From Candidatus Defluviibacillus avedoerensis (GTDB lineage: Bacteria; Pseudomonadota; Gammaproteobacteria; Burkholderiales; Burkholderiaceae_C), in the NCBI GenBank assembly GCA_016703665.1, contig JADJBS010000010.1:62001-126000 (forward strand): a stretch of 64,000 bases of DNA. Reading direction: 5' to 3'. How positions within the stretch are numbered: the stretch's first letter is position 1; every line of letters starts with the position of its first letter. Under the pieces are notes generated by a model. It saw only the letters and a program-made list of their open reading frames with translations, searched no databases and was not told the origin of the DNA. A program made the translations under genes and the position numbers. Of this stretch, positions 43,035 through 52,251 are shown piece by piece.

Positions 43035-43588
43035 CCGGGCGCGGGATAGGTCACCGACAAGACTTCGATTTCCTGTATACCCACAGGCGTTTGCAAGCGC
43101 ACCACATCACCCAACCGAGCTCTAAGCAAAGCACGTGCCACGGGTGAGACCCAGGATACTTGATTCAGCGTGTTGTCAGCCTCATCTATTCCCAGGATGG
43201 TGATCGTCTTTTGCATGCCACTTTCATCAGCGTAGCAAACGGTAGCGCCAAAAAAAACCTGGTCACCGCCGTGGTGTGCACTCGGGTCAGTGGGCTCGGC
43301 AATGTCGAGGCGTCTGGTCAAGAAGTGGATACGACGATCAATCTCACGCAGACGCTTTTTGCCGTAGATATAGTCGCCGTTTTCTGATCGATCTCCATTG
43401 CGCGCCGCCCAGTGGACGGCCTCCACCACCTTAGGGCGCTCCTCATCCATCAACTGCAATAGTTCAGCTCTCAACCGCTGGTAGCCAGTGGGTGTGATGT
43501 AGTTCTTGGCACCAGCTGGCAACGCAGGTAAACCAATGCCTTCGTCTTCGTCGTCTGTGTCTGTCTCTTTTGTAAACGCTTTACTCAT
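43010..43588 (-). CDS. greB: Transcription elongation factor GreB
   Basis: A 192-residue GreA/GreB family protein from ATG 43588 (MSKAFTKET). The N-terminal coiled coil has the two acidic tip residues in ARNGDRSENGDYIYGKKRL, which reach the RNA polymerase active site to stimulate transcript cleavage. The YIYGKKRLREIDRRI tip is GreB-like. An acidic N-terminal extension (TDDEDEG) precedes the domain. It is convergent with spoT with a 25-bp overlap. Confidence 0.94.
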   Translation of the reverse strand: MSKAFTKETDTDDEDEGIGLPALPAGAKNYITPTGYQRLRAELLQLMDEERPKVVEAVHWAARNGDRSENGDYIYGKKRLREIDRRIHFLTRRLDIAEPTDPSAHHGGDQVFFGATVCYADESGMQKTITILGIDEADNTLNQVSWVSPVARALLRARLGDVVRLQTPVGIQEIEVLSVTYPAPGQAAGFDR

Positions 43589-43716
43589 GCGTCCGATTAT
43601 GAGCATCCAATGTCGTGTCCCATTTCCACATCATTTGTTTCTAGGCGCGAAGTCATTGACTGCGCCGCACCACGGCAAGACGAGGCAAGAGCGACAGGAA
43701 TGATTTTGAAACGGAA

Positions 43717-44550
43717 TCAATATTTCAATTGCGCCAACGAACGGAGTACATCAGCCGTGGTCGTTGGGTACCCAAAGAACTCGAGGTAAGCGGGGATCTG
43801 CTCGAATAGCATGTCTGTCCCGATTTGATAGCGGCAACCGCGCTCCTTGGCTGCGGTCAAAAACGCCGTCATCTCCTGCTTCATCACCACCTCGCCAACA
43901 AAGGCATCTGAGGAAATGCGGCCCACATCCATTGGCAGCGGATCTCCGGGATTCATACCCATAGGAGTGGCATTCACCACTACCGAAAAACCGGCAGGAT
44001 CGTTGCTACCCGTGCTGACCTCGATAGCGGGGTAGTGCTTTTTCAAGCGCTGCGCCAGCCCTTGTGCAGACTCAGTACGTGCGTCGTAAACGGCAATCGC
44101 GCCAACGCCTGCAGCAGCGAGCGATGCAGCAATGGCCGACCCCACACCGCCCGACCCCACGACAAGAACACGGGCACCTCTGAGTTGGCAGCCTTTTCTT
44201 AAAAGGCCCCGAACAAATCCCTCGCCATCAAACAGATCTCCCTGCAGGCGGCCACCAGCCATCACCTTCACTGCATTGCAAGCTCCCGCAATCTGGACCG
44301 TTGGGGTAGATTCGTCCAGCAAGCCTACCGTCACAACCTTATGAGGCATCGTGATCAAGGCACCACGGATGTTACTCAGTTTAAAAACGGACCTCAGAAA
44401 AGTGGGATAGTCATCGGGCCTGCAGCCCATCGGAATGACTCGCGCATTGACACCCAAGTGGTCAAAGTACGGGTTGTAAATCATCGGCGCCTTGAACGAA
44501 TGCGTGGGGTACCCGATGTGAGCAATCAGCTCTGTGTTTCCATTGATCAT
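43717..44550 (-). CDS. Shikimate/quinate-dehydrogenase-like oxidoreductase
   Basis: A 277-residue AroE-fold enzyme. Lys71 in TMPHKVV is the catalytic lysine, Asp108 in LFDGEGF its partner, and GSGGVGSAI (132-140) the NAD(P) loop. In AroE the substrate-binding motif is S-x-S (HSxSP); here it is HSFKAP, so the second Ser is replaced by Lys. That suggests a substrate other than shikimate. It follows the TRAP transporter genes on the same strand, so a substrate brought in by that transporter is likely. It is probably not the biosynthetic AroE. Confidence 0.87.
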   Translation of the reverse strand: MINGNTELIAHIGYPTHSFKAPMIYNPYFDHLGVNARVIPMGCRPDDYPTFLRSVFKLSNIRGALITMPHKVVTVGLLDESTPTVQIAGACNAVKVMAGGRLQGDLFDGEGFVRGLLRKGCQLRGARVLVVGSGGVGSAIAASLAAAGVGAIAVYDARTESAQGLAQRLKKHYPAIEVSTGSNDPAGFSVVVNATPMGMNPGDPLPMDVGRISSDAFVGEVVMKQEMTAFLTAAKERGCRYQIGTDMLFEQIPAYLEFFGYPTTTADVLRSLAQLKY

Positions 44551-44651
44551 TTTGAATTGGCCGCTTTTGCAGCTTTGATGACAACGCGCAGCGCTCTCTG
44601 GACGGCCCCAGTCTTAGACACGGACAAGCCCAGAGAGGTTCGACCTTTCAA

Positions 44652-45650
44652 TTACTTACGCTGCTTGGCCAATTCGGCCAGCAGATCATTGACAGTTTCA
44701 GGACCAACTGCACCAGCGTGTTTCGTGATCACTGGTTTCATCTTCTCGACAAATTTGGTCTGGTCAGCAGGAGAGAGTTCACTGACAGTCATGCCGCTTT
44801 TCTTCATGTTGTCCAAGGCGGCTGCAACTTGACCACGGGCTTGTTCGCGCTGGTACTTGGCAGATTCTGAAGCAGCCTCTTGAACGATCTGCTTTTCAGC
44901 CGCAGACAGGGTATCCCAGAATTTTTTGCTGATCAATACGGACTGTGGGTTGTACTGATGGTTAGTCAGCGTGACAAACTTTTGCACTTCGTACAGCTTG
45001 TTGGCGTTGATAACGGTGATTGGGTTCTCCTGACCATCAATCGCTTTTTGTTCCAGTGCTGCGTAGACCTCAGGGAAGGGTAACGGTGTGGGATTGGCGT
45101 CCAGCGCCTTGACCCAATCAACGTTGATCGGATTGGGGATCACGCGCAACTTCAAGCCAGCAATGTCTTCCACCTTGGTGATTGGACGCTTGCTGTTGGT
45201 GATATTGCGAAAGCCAAGCTCATAGTAGGCAAGCCCCACCAGACCTTTTTCTTCTAGCTTGGCGTGCATCTTCTTGCCAAACGGACCGTCAACAACACCG
45301 TCAGCTTCCCTGCTGTTGGCAAACATAAAAGGCAAGTCATAAATCGCAAATTCTTTGACTTGACTAGCCAAAATACCAGAGTTCATTGAAACCATCTCAA
45401 GTGTTCCACCTTGCAGGGCAGACACGTTGGCCTGATCACTGCCCAGAGTGCCACCGGGAAACAGGTTGACCTTGATCTTGCCTGCAGACTTGGCAGTGAC
45501 CAGCTCGGCAAATTTTTCCAAGCCCATGACAATAGGATGCCCTTTGGGGTTTTGCGTAGCAAATTTGATGGTTTTTTCTTGCGCTTGAGCGACGCCAAAA
45601 GCGGCGACAGCAACAGCAACAGCAATGGACTTAAGCAAAAGACGTTTCAT
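44652..45650 (-). CDS. TRAP transporter solute-binding protein (DctP type)
   Basis: A 332-residue exported receptor with a Sec signal (MKRLLLKSIAVAVAVAAFG, cleavage at AQA-QE). The TRAP P-subunit signatures are visible: IKVNLFPGGTLGSDQ, GLKLRVIPNP with the carboxylate-binding Arg, and a long C-terminal helix. It delivers an organic acid to the DctQM membrane complex using the sodium gradient. It lies after dctM and before the AroE-like gene. Confidence 0.94.
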   Translation of the reverse strand: MKRLLLKSIAVAVAVAAFGVAQAQEKTIKFATQNPKGHPIVMGLEKFAELVTAKSAGKIKVNLFPGGTLGSDQANVSALQGGTLEMVSMNSGILASQVKEFAIYDLPFMFANSREADGVVDGPFGKKMHAKLEEKGLVGLAYYELGFRNITNSKRPITKVEDIAGLKLRVIPNPINVDWVKALDANPTPLPFPEVYAALEQKAIDGQENPITVINANKLYEVQKFVTLTNHQYNPQSVLISKKFWDTLSAAEKQIVQEAASESAKYQREQARGQVAAALDNMKKSGMTVSELSPADQTKFVEKMKPVITKHAGAVGPETVNDLLAELAKQRK

Positions 45651-45739
45651 GGGGGTGTCTCCGAAGGAAATGGTTTACGCAGTACGCAATAAATCGACCC
45701 CGAGTGCGGCGTACCAGACACCCCCAGGGCCTTAAGAAA

Positions 45740-47017
45740 TCAATAGAACCAGTGCGCAGGGACCAACACCAGTTGAGGGAAGGCGACCATTAGGAACATG
45801 ATGATGAACTGTGCAATCATGAATGGAATGACACCCTTCGTCACCTCGTCCATGCTGAGCTTTCCGGCACCCGCCACAGCATTGAGCACAGTGCCAACCG
45901 GGGGAGTGATCAAGCCGATGGCATTGTTGATGATGAACAAGACACCAAAGTAAACCGGGTCAATGCCGGCAGCTTTCACCACTGGCATTAACACAGGCGT
46001 CAGCAATAGGATGGTAGGCGTCATGTCCAGAGCTGTCCCAACCAGCATGGTCAAAATCATGATGCACAGCATCAGCAGACGCGGACTCTCCAGTAAGGGC
46101 TGCAACAATTCCACAATTTGTGCAGGCAAATTTGCAACAGTAATCAGCCATGCAGACACCATGGCGGCCGCTACCAAAAACATCACAACGGCACTGGTTT
46201 TGGAGGCTGCAATGAAGAGTGGAACCAGCTTTTTGAAGCCCAGTTCACGGTAAATAACCGTCGATACAAACAAAGAATACACCGCAGCAACTACGGCCGC
46301 CTCTGTGGGTGTGAAGATACCGAATTTCAGACCAAACACAATGATGAAAGGCAATACTAACGCCCAAGTGGCCAGGCGCAAGGCCTCCAGAACTTCCCCG
46401 ACGCTCTTGCGCGGCGGAGGGGTCAGTTGCTCTGACCGAACAAGCCACCACCATGTCACGACCAGTGCGAGGGCTAGCCACACACCGGGGAAGATGCCAG
46501 CCATGAATAGCTTGCTGATGGATACATTACCAGCTACGCCAAACACCACAAATCCAATGGACGGTGGAATGATGGGCGCGATGATTCCGCCAGCCGCAAT
46601 TAATCCTGCAGACCTGGATTTGTCGTGTCCGGCAGCAACCATCATCGGCAGAAGCAAGGCTGCCAATGCGGCTGCATCAGCCACCGCAGAACCTGAAAGC
46701 GACGCCATGATGACGGCTGCCACGATGGTCACATAGCCCAACCCCCCTTTGACGTGGCCAACCAAGGCCATGGCAAAGTTAACGATACGACGGGACAAGC
46801 CCCCGGCATTCATGATTTCGCCAGCGAGCATGAAAAAGGGAACCGCCAGCAACGGAAAACTGTTTGCACCTTCGAGCAAATTTTGCGCAAGAATTTGAGC
46901 ATCGAAATTGCCCATGTGCACCATCAATGCCACACCGCATAGTAAGAGTGAAAACGCGATCGGTACGCCCAAGGCCATCGCGGCCATGAGGGAACCCAGA
47001 AATACGATGACAGTCAT
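45740..47017 (-). CDS. TRAP transporter large permease (DctM type)
   Basis: A 425-residue membrane protein with 11-13 hydrophobic helices. Typical DctM motifs: PFFMLAGEIMNAGGLSRRIV, SGSAVADAAALAALLLP, GLIAAGGIIAPIIPPSIGFV and ITPPVGTVLNAVAGAG. It is the transport subunit, coupled to sodium. It is 14 bp downstream of dctQ and 89 bp upstream of dctP. Confidence 0.95.
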   Translation of the reverse strand: MTVIVFLGSLMAAMALGVPIAFSLLLCGVALMVHMGNFDAQILAQNLLEGANSFPLLAVPFFMLAGEIMNAGGLSRRIVNFAMALVGHVKGGLGYVTIVAAVIMASLSGSAVADAAALAALLLPMMVAAGHDKSRSAGLIAAGGIIAPIIPPSIGFVVFGVAGNVSISKLFMAGIFPGVWLALALVVTWWWLVRSEQLTPPPRKSVGEVLEALRLATWALVLPFIIVFGLKFGIFTPTEAAVVAAVYSLFVSTVIYRELGFKKLVPLFIAASKTSAVVMFLVAAAMVSAWLITVANLPAQIVELLQPLLESPRLLMLCIMILTMLVGTALDMTPTILLLTPVLMPVVKAAGIDPVYFGVLFIINNAIGLITPPVGTVLNAVAGAGKLSMDEVTKGVIPFMIAQFIIMFLMVAFPQLVLVPAHWFY

Positions 47018-47031
47018 GCCAGGCCTCGTGG

Positions 47032-47580
47032 TCAGTGGTTGGGTTTGGTTTCGCCGGTGTCGCTATGTGACGACTCTTCGGATTCCTGAATCAGCATGAG
47101 ATGATCGTCATCAATCTTGCCAGTCACCAAGCGATAGAGGTCTTGCAGCAAGATTGGCGCGCCCAAAATCGCGAATGCCATCCCAGCGGCGTAGAACCAA
47201 CCCATGGAAGCCTCCATCACCGCGCTGGTTGAGCTCACATTGACCTTGAACTGGTCATAACTACCTTTAAACAGAAGCCACAGGCAATAGAGCATCAATG
47301 CCAAAGACAGGCCCATGCAAATGCGCTTGCCCAGTGGACCAAGTTTGCCGACAAGCATATCTGTCCCCAGGTGCGCGTTGTCGCGCAAGGCTGCGACAGC
47401 GCCCAGAAATGTAAGCCATACAAAAAGCCAGCGCGACAGTTCTTCTGACAGGGTAAAGCCGGAATTGAATCCATAGCGGAGCACAACGTTCCCAAATACC
47501 AACAGCACCATCAGCGCCATGGCGGCTGCTATCAAATAGCCAATCGCCGTACAGTAGCAATCAATGATCTTTTGAAACAT
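47032..47580 (-). CDS. TRAP transporter small permease (DctQ type)
   Basis: A 182-residue membrane protein with four hydrophobic helices (about residues 8-30, 48-62, 88-108, 125-148), as in DctQ subunits. It supports the large permease. It is the first gene of the TRAP operon, with AAGGAGA 10 bp before the ATG at 47580. The C-terminal ~30 residues are charged and cytoplasmic. Confidence 0.93.
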   Translation of the reverse strand: MFQKIIDCYCTAIGYLIAAAMALMVLLVFGNVVLRYGFNSGFTLSEELSRWLFVWLTFLGAVAALRDNAHLGTDMLVGKLGPLGKRICMGLSLALMLYCLWLLFKGSYDQFKVNVSSTSAVMEASMGWFYAAGMAFAILGAPILLQDLYRLVTGKIDDDHLMLIQESEESSHSDTGETKPNH

Positions 47581-47609
47581 GCATTTGTCTCCTTTTCGCT
47601 ATTTTGTAC

Positions 47610-47623
47610 GAACTGGTTAGTTC
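47610..47623. promoter_or_regulatory. Palindrome upstream of the TRAP operon, probable TetR operator
   Basis: GAACT-GGTT-AGTTC is a perfect inverted repeat 30 bp upstream of the dctQ start. On the minus strand it follows CTATAAAA, a possible -10 element, so a bound repressor would block the promoter. The TetR gene ends 72 bp away. Regulation by that protein is inferred. Confidence 0.55.
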
Positions 47624-47695
47624 TTTTTATAGTGAAAACCCTTAGCAACCCTATGTGCGCAGGCCACATCGGGGGACTCATCAATGATGAAGCGC

Positions 47696-48349
47696 TCAGG
47701 GCAAGCGCAGATAACGCACGATGATGTCGATGACGTTGGCCCGTCTGATGGCCAGCGCCTCAGGCGTTTGGGTATCGAGCTTGAAGATCAATCCAAAAGT
47801 GTGCTGGTTCGACACATTAAAAAAGGTCAACGCGGAAATGGACGCGTGAATGTCTACTGGATCAAGTCCCGGCCTGAACACCCCAGAAGCGACACCTCGG
47901 TCATAAAGATTGCGGATACCCTGAATAGCCGGCACATTCAGTTCTTGGATGTTCTTGCTCTGTGCCAAGTACACACCACGGTTGATGTTTTCGGTCATCA
48001 CCAGCCTGATGTAGGGCGTATTGCCGTGGTGGTGATCGAAGGTAAAGCCAACCAAACGCCGCAGGCCCTCTTCAGGCGTGAGACTCTCAAGGTTCAAGTC
48101 TGCTTCAATTGCCCGTACCTTACGGTAAGCCTCTTCCAGCACGGCAAGGTACAACCCCTCCTTATTCCCAAAGTAATAGTAAATCATGCGCTTGCTGGTG
48201 CGCGTTAGGCTGGCAATCTCGTCAATGCGTCCGCCAGCCAAGCCTTTTTCAGCAAATTCGGCTGTTGCCACCTCAAGTATGCCGGCCATCGTCCGCGCAG
48301 GATCGTTGGTTCGACTGCGCGCCGGGTTGGAATGTACTGCTTCGTCCAT
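47696..48349 (-). CDS. TetR-family transcriptional regulator
   Basis: A 217-residue regulator. The N-terminal helix-turn-helix is in EVATAEFAEKGLAGGRIDEIASLTRTSKRMIYYYFGNKEGLY, ending with the YYFGNKEGL motif of TetR proteins. The C-terminal ligand domain has TAENINRG and similar to RutR/AcrR-like regulators. It lies upstream of the TRAP/AroE-like operon on the same strand and probably controls it. Ligand may be the imported acid. Confidence 0.91.
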   Translation of the reverse strand: MDEAVHSNPARSRTNDPARTMAGILEVATAEFAEKGLAGGRIDEIASLTRTSKRMIYYYFGNKEGLYLAVLEEAYRKVRAIEADLNLESLTPEEGLRRLVGFTFDHHHGNTPYIRLVMTENINRGVYLAQSKNIQELNVPAIQGIRNLYDRGVASGVFRPGLDPVDIHASISALTFFNVSNQHTFGLIFKLDTQTPEALAIRRANVIDIIVRYLRLP

Positions 48350-48544
48350 TTTCAGAGTATAGGGCGCAAAAATTTGAGCTAGTGCAAGCAGCGAGTTAGA
48401 GTAAGAAAGCCTATTTAGTCAATGGCTATAAGACTTCAAAGCTATTATTTTTATATATCTAAGGATGCCAAACTTCTAACAGTTCCAGCACTTGAAACCA
48501 AACTAGAAGCCAGTTTTCAATGCTACAAAGCACCATGCACAAAG

Positions 48545-48585
48545 AAAAACAGCTTAGAGACTTTTGATCTCTAAGCTGTTTTTCT
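48545..48585 (-). terminator. Bidirectional terminator after the tRNA pair
   Basis: CAGCTTAGAG - ACTTTTGAT - CTCTAAGCTG is a perfect 10-bp stem (48550-48559 with 48569-48578), flanked by AAAAA on the left and TTTTT on the right, so it can end transcription in both directions. On the minus strand it follows tRNA-Arg by 16 bp. Confidence 0.88.
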
Positions 48586-48600
48586 ATAACAGTTAAGTTA

Positions 48601-48677
48601 TGGTGCGGCTGGCAGGAATCGAACCCACGACCCCTTGGTTCGTAGCCAAGTACTCTATCCAGCTGAGCTACAGCCGC
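48601..48677 (-). tRNA. tRNA-Arg (anticodon ACG)
   Basis: A 77-nt minus-strand tRNA with acceptor stem GCGGCTG/CAGCCGC, discriminator A and encoded CCA. The anticodon loop CTACGAA gives ACG (arginine). T-loop GGGTTCGATTCC is canonical. It is 27 bp downstream of the CAU-anticodon tRNA and likely cotranscribed. Confidence 0.96.
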
Positions 48678-48704
48678 GAAGCCTTGCATTGTAGCACGAT
48701 TTTT

Positions 48705-48781
48705 TGGTAGGGCGTGTAGGACTTGAACCTACGACCAAAGGATTATGAGTCCTCTGCTCTGACCAACTGAGCTAACGCCCC
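48705..48781 (-). tRNA. tRNA-Met or tRNA-Ile2 (anticodon CAU)
   Basis: A 77-nt minus-strand tRNA with acceptor stem GGGGCGT/ACGCCCT (G-U first pair), discriminator A and encoded CCA. The anticodon loop CTCATAA gives CAU. It is an elongator tRNA, not the initiator. Elongator tRNA-Met and lysidine-modified tRNA-Ile2 cannot be separated with certainty here; the TTTGGTCG variable region is compatible with both. Confidence 0.93.
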
Positions 48782-49046
48782 GAACCAACATGCATTGTAC
48801 GCGTAGCCGCTTTAGGCCAATTTCAAACTCGCTCCTATCGCCAGATAACTCTCGCACGCCTCATCCCATAATAGGCCACGTATCTTATTGATTTATATGA
48901 CATTTTTACAAATGTTTGTACGGTTTAGATACATCGACATCGACTTTGGCAACTCGCGCTTCAATCTATGACGGTCGAGTTCTTCTTCGATTGGATGCCT
49001 GTCATGCGGCTGAATTAACTCAATAAAGGGGATTAAGGGGTATCTT

Positions 49047-49079
49047 GGGGGGCCATAGGGGGGCCATAGAGGGGCCATG
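49047..49079. repeat. Three 11-bp tandem repeats before the recombinase gene
   Basis: GGGGGGCCATA (49047-49057), GGGGGGCCATA (49058-49068) and GAGGGGCCATG (49069-49079) follow each other without gaps. The 11-bp period is one helical turn. They end 60 bp before the recombinase start, a place where integrase arm sites or excisionase sites are often found. Function not shown. Confidence 0.6.
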
Positions 49080-49138
49080 AAAAAGAATTTGTGATACTCT
49101 GCTTGCCGAGTGATAACCCATCCATAACGGCAACAAAA

Positions 49139-50598
49139 ATGGCCCCATCCCAAGCCAAATCCGATGTCGATGCAGATGCAAATGCCCACGCGGACCAAGC
49201 ATTCCCGAGCTTCGAAGCAGATCTAGACAAGACTACCGTTGACAGCGCGCCCTTCCCTCCCTCTGGGGACTATGTCATTAGGGATGCAAGCCTGAAGGGT
49301 TTTGGCCTGCGAATCTCTCCGGGCAGTAAAACGTGGATCGTGCGGCGCAAGCTGGGCGGGCGCTCCTTCCGGCACACGCTCGGTCAGTATCCTGCGATGA
49401 CTGTGGTAAACGCCCGCAGGGAGGCGCAGAAGGCCCTGGGGTTTTCGCACAAGGGCACCCCACCCTGGTGAAAAAGGAACGTGAGAAAGCGACCAAGAAG
49501 GAATGGAACGAAACCCACTTCACCGTCGGCAAGATGTGGGCTCAAAACGCGGGGCAGGACCAGGATGACCGCGAGCGCCCGTTTTCCGAGCACTCCCTGC
49601 GAGACTTCAAGCGGCTTGAAGATCGAATGAAAGTCGATCCGTTTTGGCAGACTTCATTTTCGGACATCACCAGTGACGATGTTGTGAGCGCCTACGCTCG
49701 ATTGTCGAAGTCATCGAACCCCCGGGCATCCAACGGGGGAAAAACGACCGGGAACCTTTTCTTCAGAATGCTGGGAACCGCAGCCCAGTACCACATTGAC
49801 AAAAATCTCCCACCCGATACACGCAACATCTTTCAAACAGCGTTGAAGAAACGGCGCAGCAAGGCTCGCGCGCGAAGCCGAACAATAACCGCCGAGCCGG
49901 GTGCATTGAAACGCTGGTGGGATGCGGTCAAGAATCTTCGCGCTTCGGCAGATTCAGGTGATAAACGTAAGAGGTCATCCGGGATCCTTGCAGACTACCA
50001 ATTGCTCGTCTTGTTGTGGGGTGGGCGCAAGACCGAAACCCTCGAGCTCAAGTGGAGCGATGTGGACTTAAAAAATAAAATCGTCACCTTCGTCGCCACC
50101 AAGAACGGGGAAAAGCACCTGTTCCCGCTGGCCCCCCTGGCCGAGTCCATCCTCGTGGACCTTCAAGCGATGCACAAACAGTGGAGTTGAACTCGGACTA
50201 CGTTTTCGCCGCGACACGCGTGGGGCACGAGTCGCATGAGAAGACTACATCAAGGAGCCAAAACGGCCATGGCGAAAGTCGCCCATTCGGCTGGTGTTCC
50301 ATTCACCACACACGACATTCGCAGGTCGTTTTCAAACCTTCTTGTGTCGGCCGAGGTCGATGCGGATTTGCAGTTCGTAAAGATGGCCTTGAACCACTCC
50401 ATGGCGTCGGACGTAACGACGTTCAACTACATCGACAAAGTGCGCACCCTGAGGCCTCTCTACGTCAAGCTCGAAGCGGCTATTCTGAAAAAGGTGGATA
50501 CAACGCCGGATTCAGGGCCCATGCTCATCGATGCCGAGGAGTATCAGATTTTTCAGGAATTTAAGGCTATGCGCCTGCAGTCGGCCAACTATCCTTGA
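49139..50598 (+). pseudogene. Tyrosine recombinase (integrase), frame broken several times
   Basis: The product starts at ATG 49139. An N-terminal arm-binding (DUF4102-like) part has LKGFGLRISPGSKTWIVRR and LGQYPAMTVVNARREAQ; a core-binding region follows and the catalytic part has LLWGGRKTETLELKWSDV, then THDIRRSF (His-x-x-Arg) and LNHSMASD. The active Arg, His-x-x-Arg and His are present; the Tyr is probably in TTFNYIDK. Breaks near 49452 (G run), 50183 (G run) and 50243-50260 each fit single missing bases; four additions give 487 residues with no other stop. It would move an integrative element. Whether it is broken in the cell or by sequencing is open. Confidence 0.8.
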
Positions 50599-51147
50599 GC
50601 GATTGGCCTGCGGAGTTCGATCTTTCGGGGGCGGTCTGAGCATTTCGAATGGTCAATGGTTCCTTACATGATCGTCGTCGTTACAGCGCCGCTTCAAGCC
50701 GTACGACAATTTAAGCGGGACTCGTCACCCCCAACTGTCACAACCCCTGGCACAGGCTCCCAAAACCACCTGTGCCAGAAGGTGGTTAGCGGACCGTTGA
50801 TTTCATTGAGTTTTTTCCTGTTGGCACAAGTGGCACAGGTGGCACGGGCTAAATCGTGAATTACTCCATGGCGTGCAACAGCACTTGATCCCCAAACTGT
50901 GCACACCAAAACTTTTACATCAAACAGCCCGTGCCACCTGTGCCACCCGTGCCAGGCTCAAGAAGTCCAACAAAATCAAGCACTTGCAATAGCGAAACTG
51001 TCACAGGCTAATTTGGGCACCTGTGCCACCCCGTGCCACCCCTGTGCCAGGGAGGAGTCAGTCGGGTATGCCGTACACCCGAGCAGGTGCAGACCCGGGA
51101 CGCGCAGCTCTCCCTTTACGTCACACCTTTGCCCCATCTCCGCCCTC
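50599..51147. repeat. Non-coding region with iterated TGGCAC repeats
   Basis: No gene is seen in these 550 bp. Four clusters of a ~9-bp unit with core TGGCAC or its complement occur: CTGGCACAGG/CCTGTGCCAG (10-bp inverted pair at 50747-50756 and 50769-50778), three direct units at 50822-50848, three inverse units at about 50928-50954 and a further set at 51017-51050. GGCACAGGTGGCACGGGCT (50832-50850) has an exact reverse complement at 50926-50944. The layout resembles iterons or a long-range hairpin and might serve replication or partition of the element. Confidence 0.6.
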
Positions 51148-52251
51148 TCACCGCCGTTGCCCCGCCTCCTGCGTTGCATCGTATTCAGCCACCCATTCTT
51201 TGTGCGTCGCCATGGCCGTATGTTCGCGCCCCAGATCCACCAAATAGGTCGCCATCTTGTCCGCGTCGCGTGCAGCCGAGAACAGGGCCATGGGATCTTT
51301 CTCCAGCACCTTGATCCATGAAGCAAGGTAACTGGCATGCTTTGCGATGTGAGTGGCCGCCATCTCTGGACTGGCATAGACACCCGTTTCAGCGGACGTG
51401 ATGGCCGAGCAGAGCTCTGCCCGCAGTTCTTCCATGGCGTAGGCTTCATCCCCCCAGCGTTGACCCAAGGCATCGCGACGATCCAACCGCTTTTCGGACA
51501 AGGTGCAATGGGCAGCTTCGTGCAAACTTACGGACCATAGATCGGCAGAACTTGCGAACGCTGACTTCTTCGGCAAGCGGATTTCATCCGTGGCGGGGAT
51601 GTAGCAGGCTTTGTTGCCGCCATGCACGACCAAGAGACCCGTTTGCTCTTTCAAAGCTTTGAAGATGGCTTCTGCTTTGTCGACGGGATCGAATTCCGGT
51701 TGGCCTTCGGGTTCAGGCAAAGGCGGAATGCCTTCAATCTGTTCGGCATTGAAGACGAAGTAGCGCTTGAGGGCAATGCGTTTAGGCGGGGAACCTTCAG
51801 ATTGTTCACCTTGAGCCCCGGACTTGCCTTCGGAGCGGTGATCGCCAGCACGCTGTCCATCACCACGATCAGCTTGACCGCCCTGCCCCGGACTTGCAGG
51901 GTCCCGGTCCAGATCAACGACTTTGACGATCATCTGGCCCTTGGAACCCTTTTTGACCATCCAGCCGTTTGCCGCCGCCTGTTTGAATGTGAGCCATCTC
52001 GGGTCTGAGTAGGCTTCACCGGCCAAGCTCAACAGGAGACGATTGATCCCGCGGTATGCGTTGTCAGTGACCCCGTTGATGGCTTTCATCGAAACCGCCG
52101 ACCAGGGACGTTGCCAGGGCGTGTTGCCTTCTTTCATGGCGGCGATGATTTTTTGGACGACTTCCTGGCGAACATCCACGCGGGGGCTTGGAGGTGGGCC
52201 TGGCTTGATGCTTGGCCCTGCGGCTGCGGCTGAGCCTGGGCCGGCGCGCAT
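51148..52251 (-). CDS. ArdC-like antirestriction / zincin-metallopeptidase-domain protein
   Basis: A 367-residue protein. The N-terminal ssDNA-binding (ArdC-N) part has VVQKIIAAMKEGNTPWQRPW and YRGINRLLLSLAGEAYSDPRW; the C-terminal zincin part has SLHEAAHCTLSEKRLDR (HExxH) with Glu in YAMEELRAELCSA. Between lies a low-complexity Gly/Gln/Asp/Ser-rich insert (~110-150), not typical of the family. ArdC protects incoming single-stranded plasmid DNA during conjugation. ATG 52251 is uncertain: another frame from ATG 52285 (MSEANHPAQNADA) overlaps it, and a single-base change could join the two. Confidence 0.82.
   Translation of the reverse strand: MRAGPGSAAAAGPSIKPGPPPSPRVDVRQEVVQKIIAAMKEGNTPWQRPWSAVSMKAINGVTDNAYRGINRLLLSLAGEAYSDPRWLTFKQAAANGWMVKKGSKGQMIVKVVDLDRDPASPGQGGQADRGDGQRAGDHRSEGKSGAQGEQSEGSPPKRIALKRYFVFNAEQIEGIPPLPEPEGQPEFDPVDKAEAIFKALKEQTGLLVVHGGNKACYIPATDEIRLPKKSAFASSADLWSVSLHEAAHCTLSEKRLDRRDALGQRWGDEAYAMEELRAELCSAITSAETGVYASPEMAATHIAKHASYLASWIKVLEKDPMALFSAARDADKMATYLVDLGREHTAMATHKEWVAEYDATQEAGQRR

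Noticed and set aside
48705..49139. The CAU tRNA as attachment site of the mobile element
   Set aside because: The recombinase lies on the tRNA 5' side, and no second copy of the tRNA 3' end is seen in the window.
50741..51051. Possible CRISPR array
   Set aside because: Repeat units are about 9 bp, in both orientations, with no regular spacers, and no cas genes are present.
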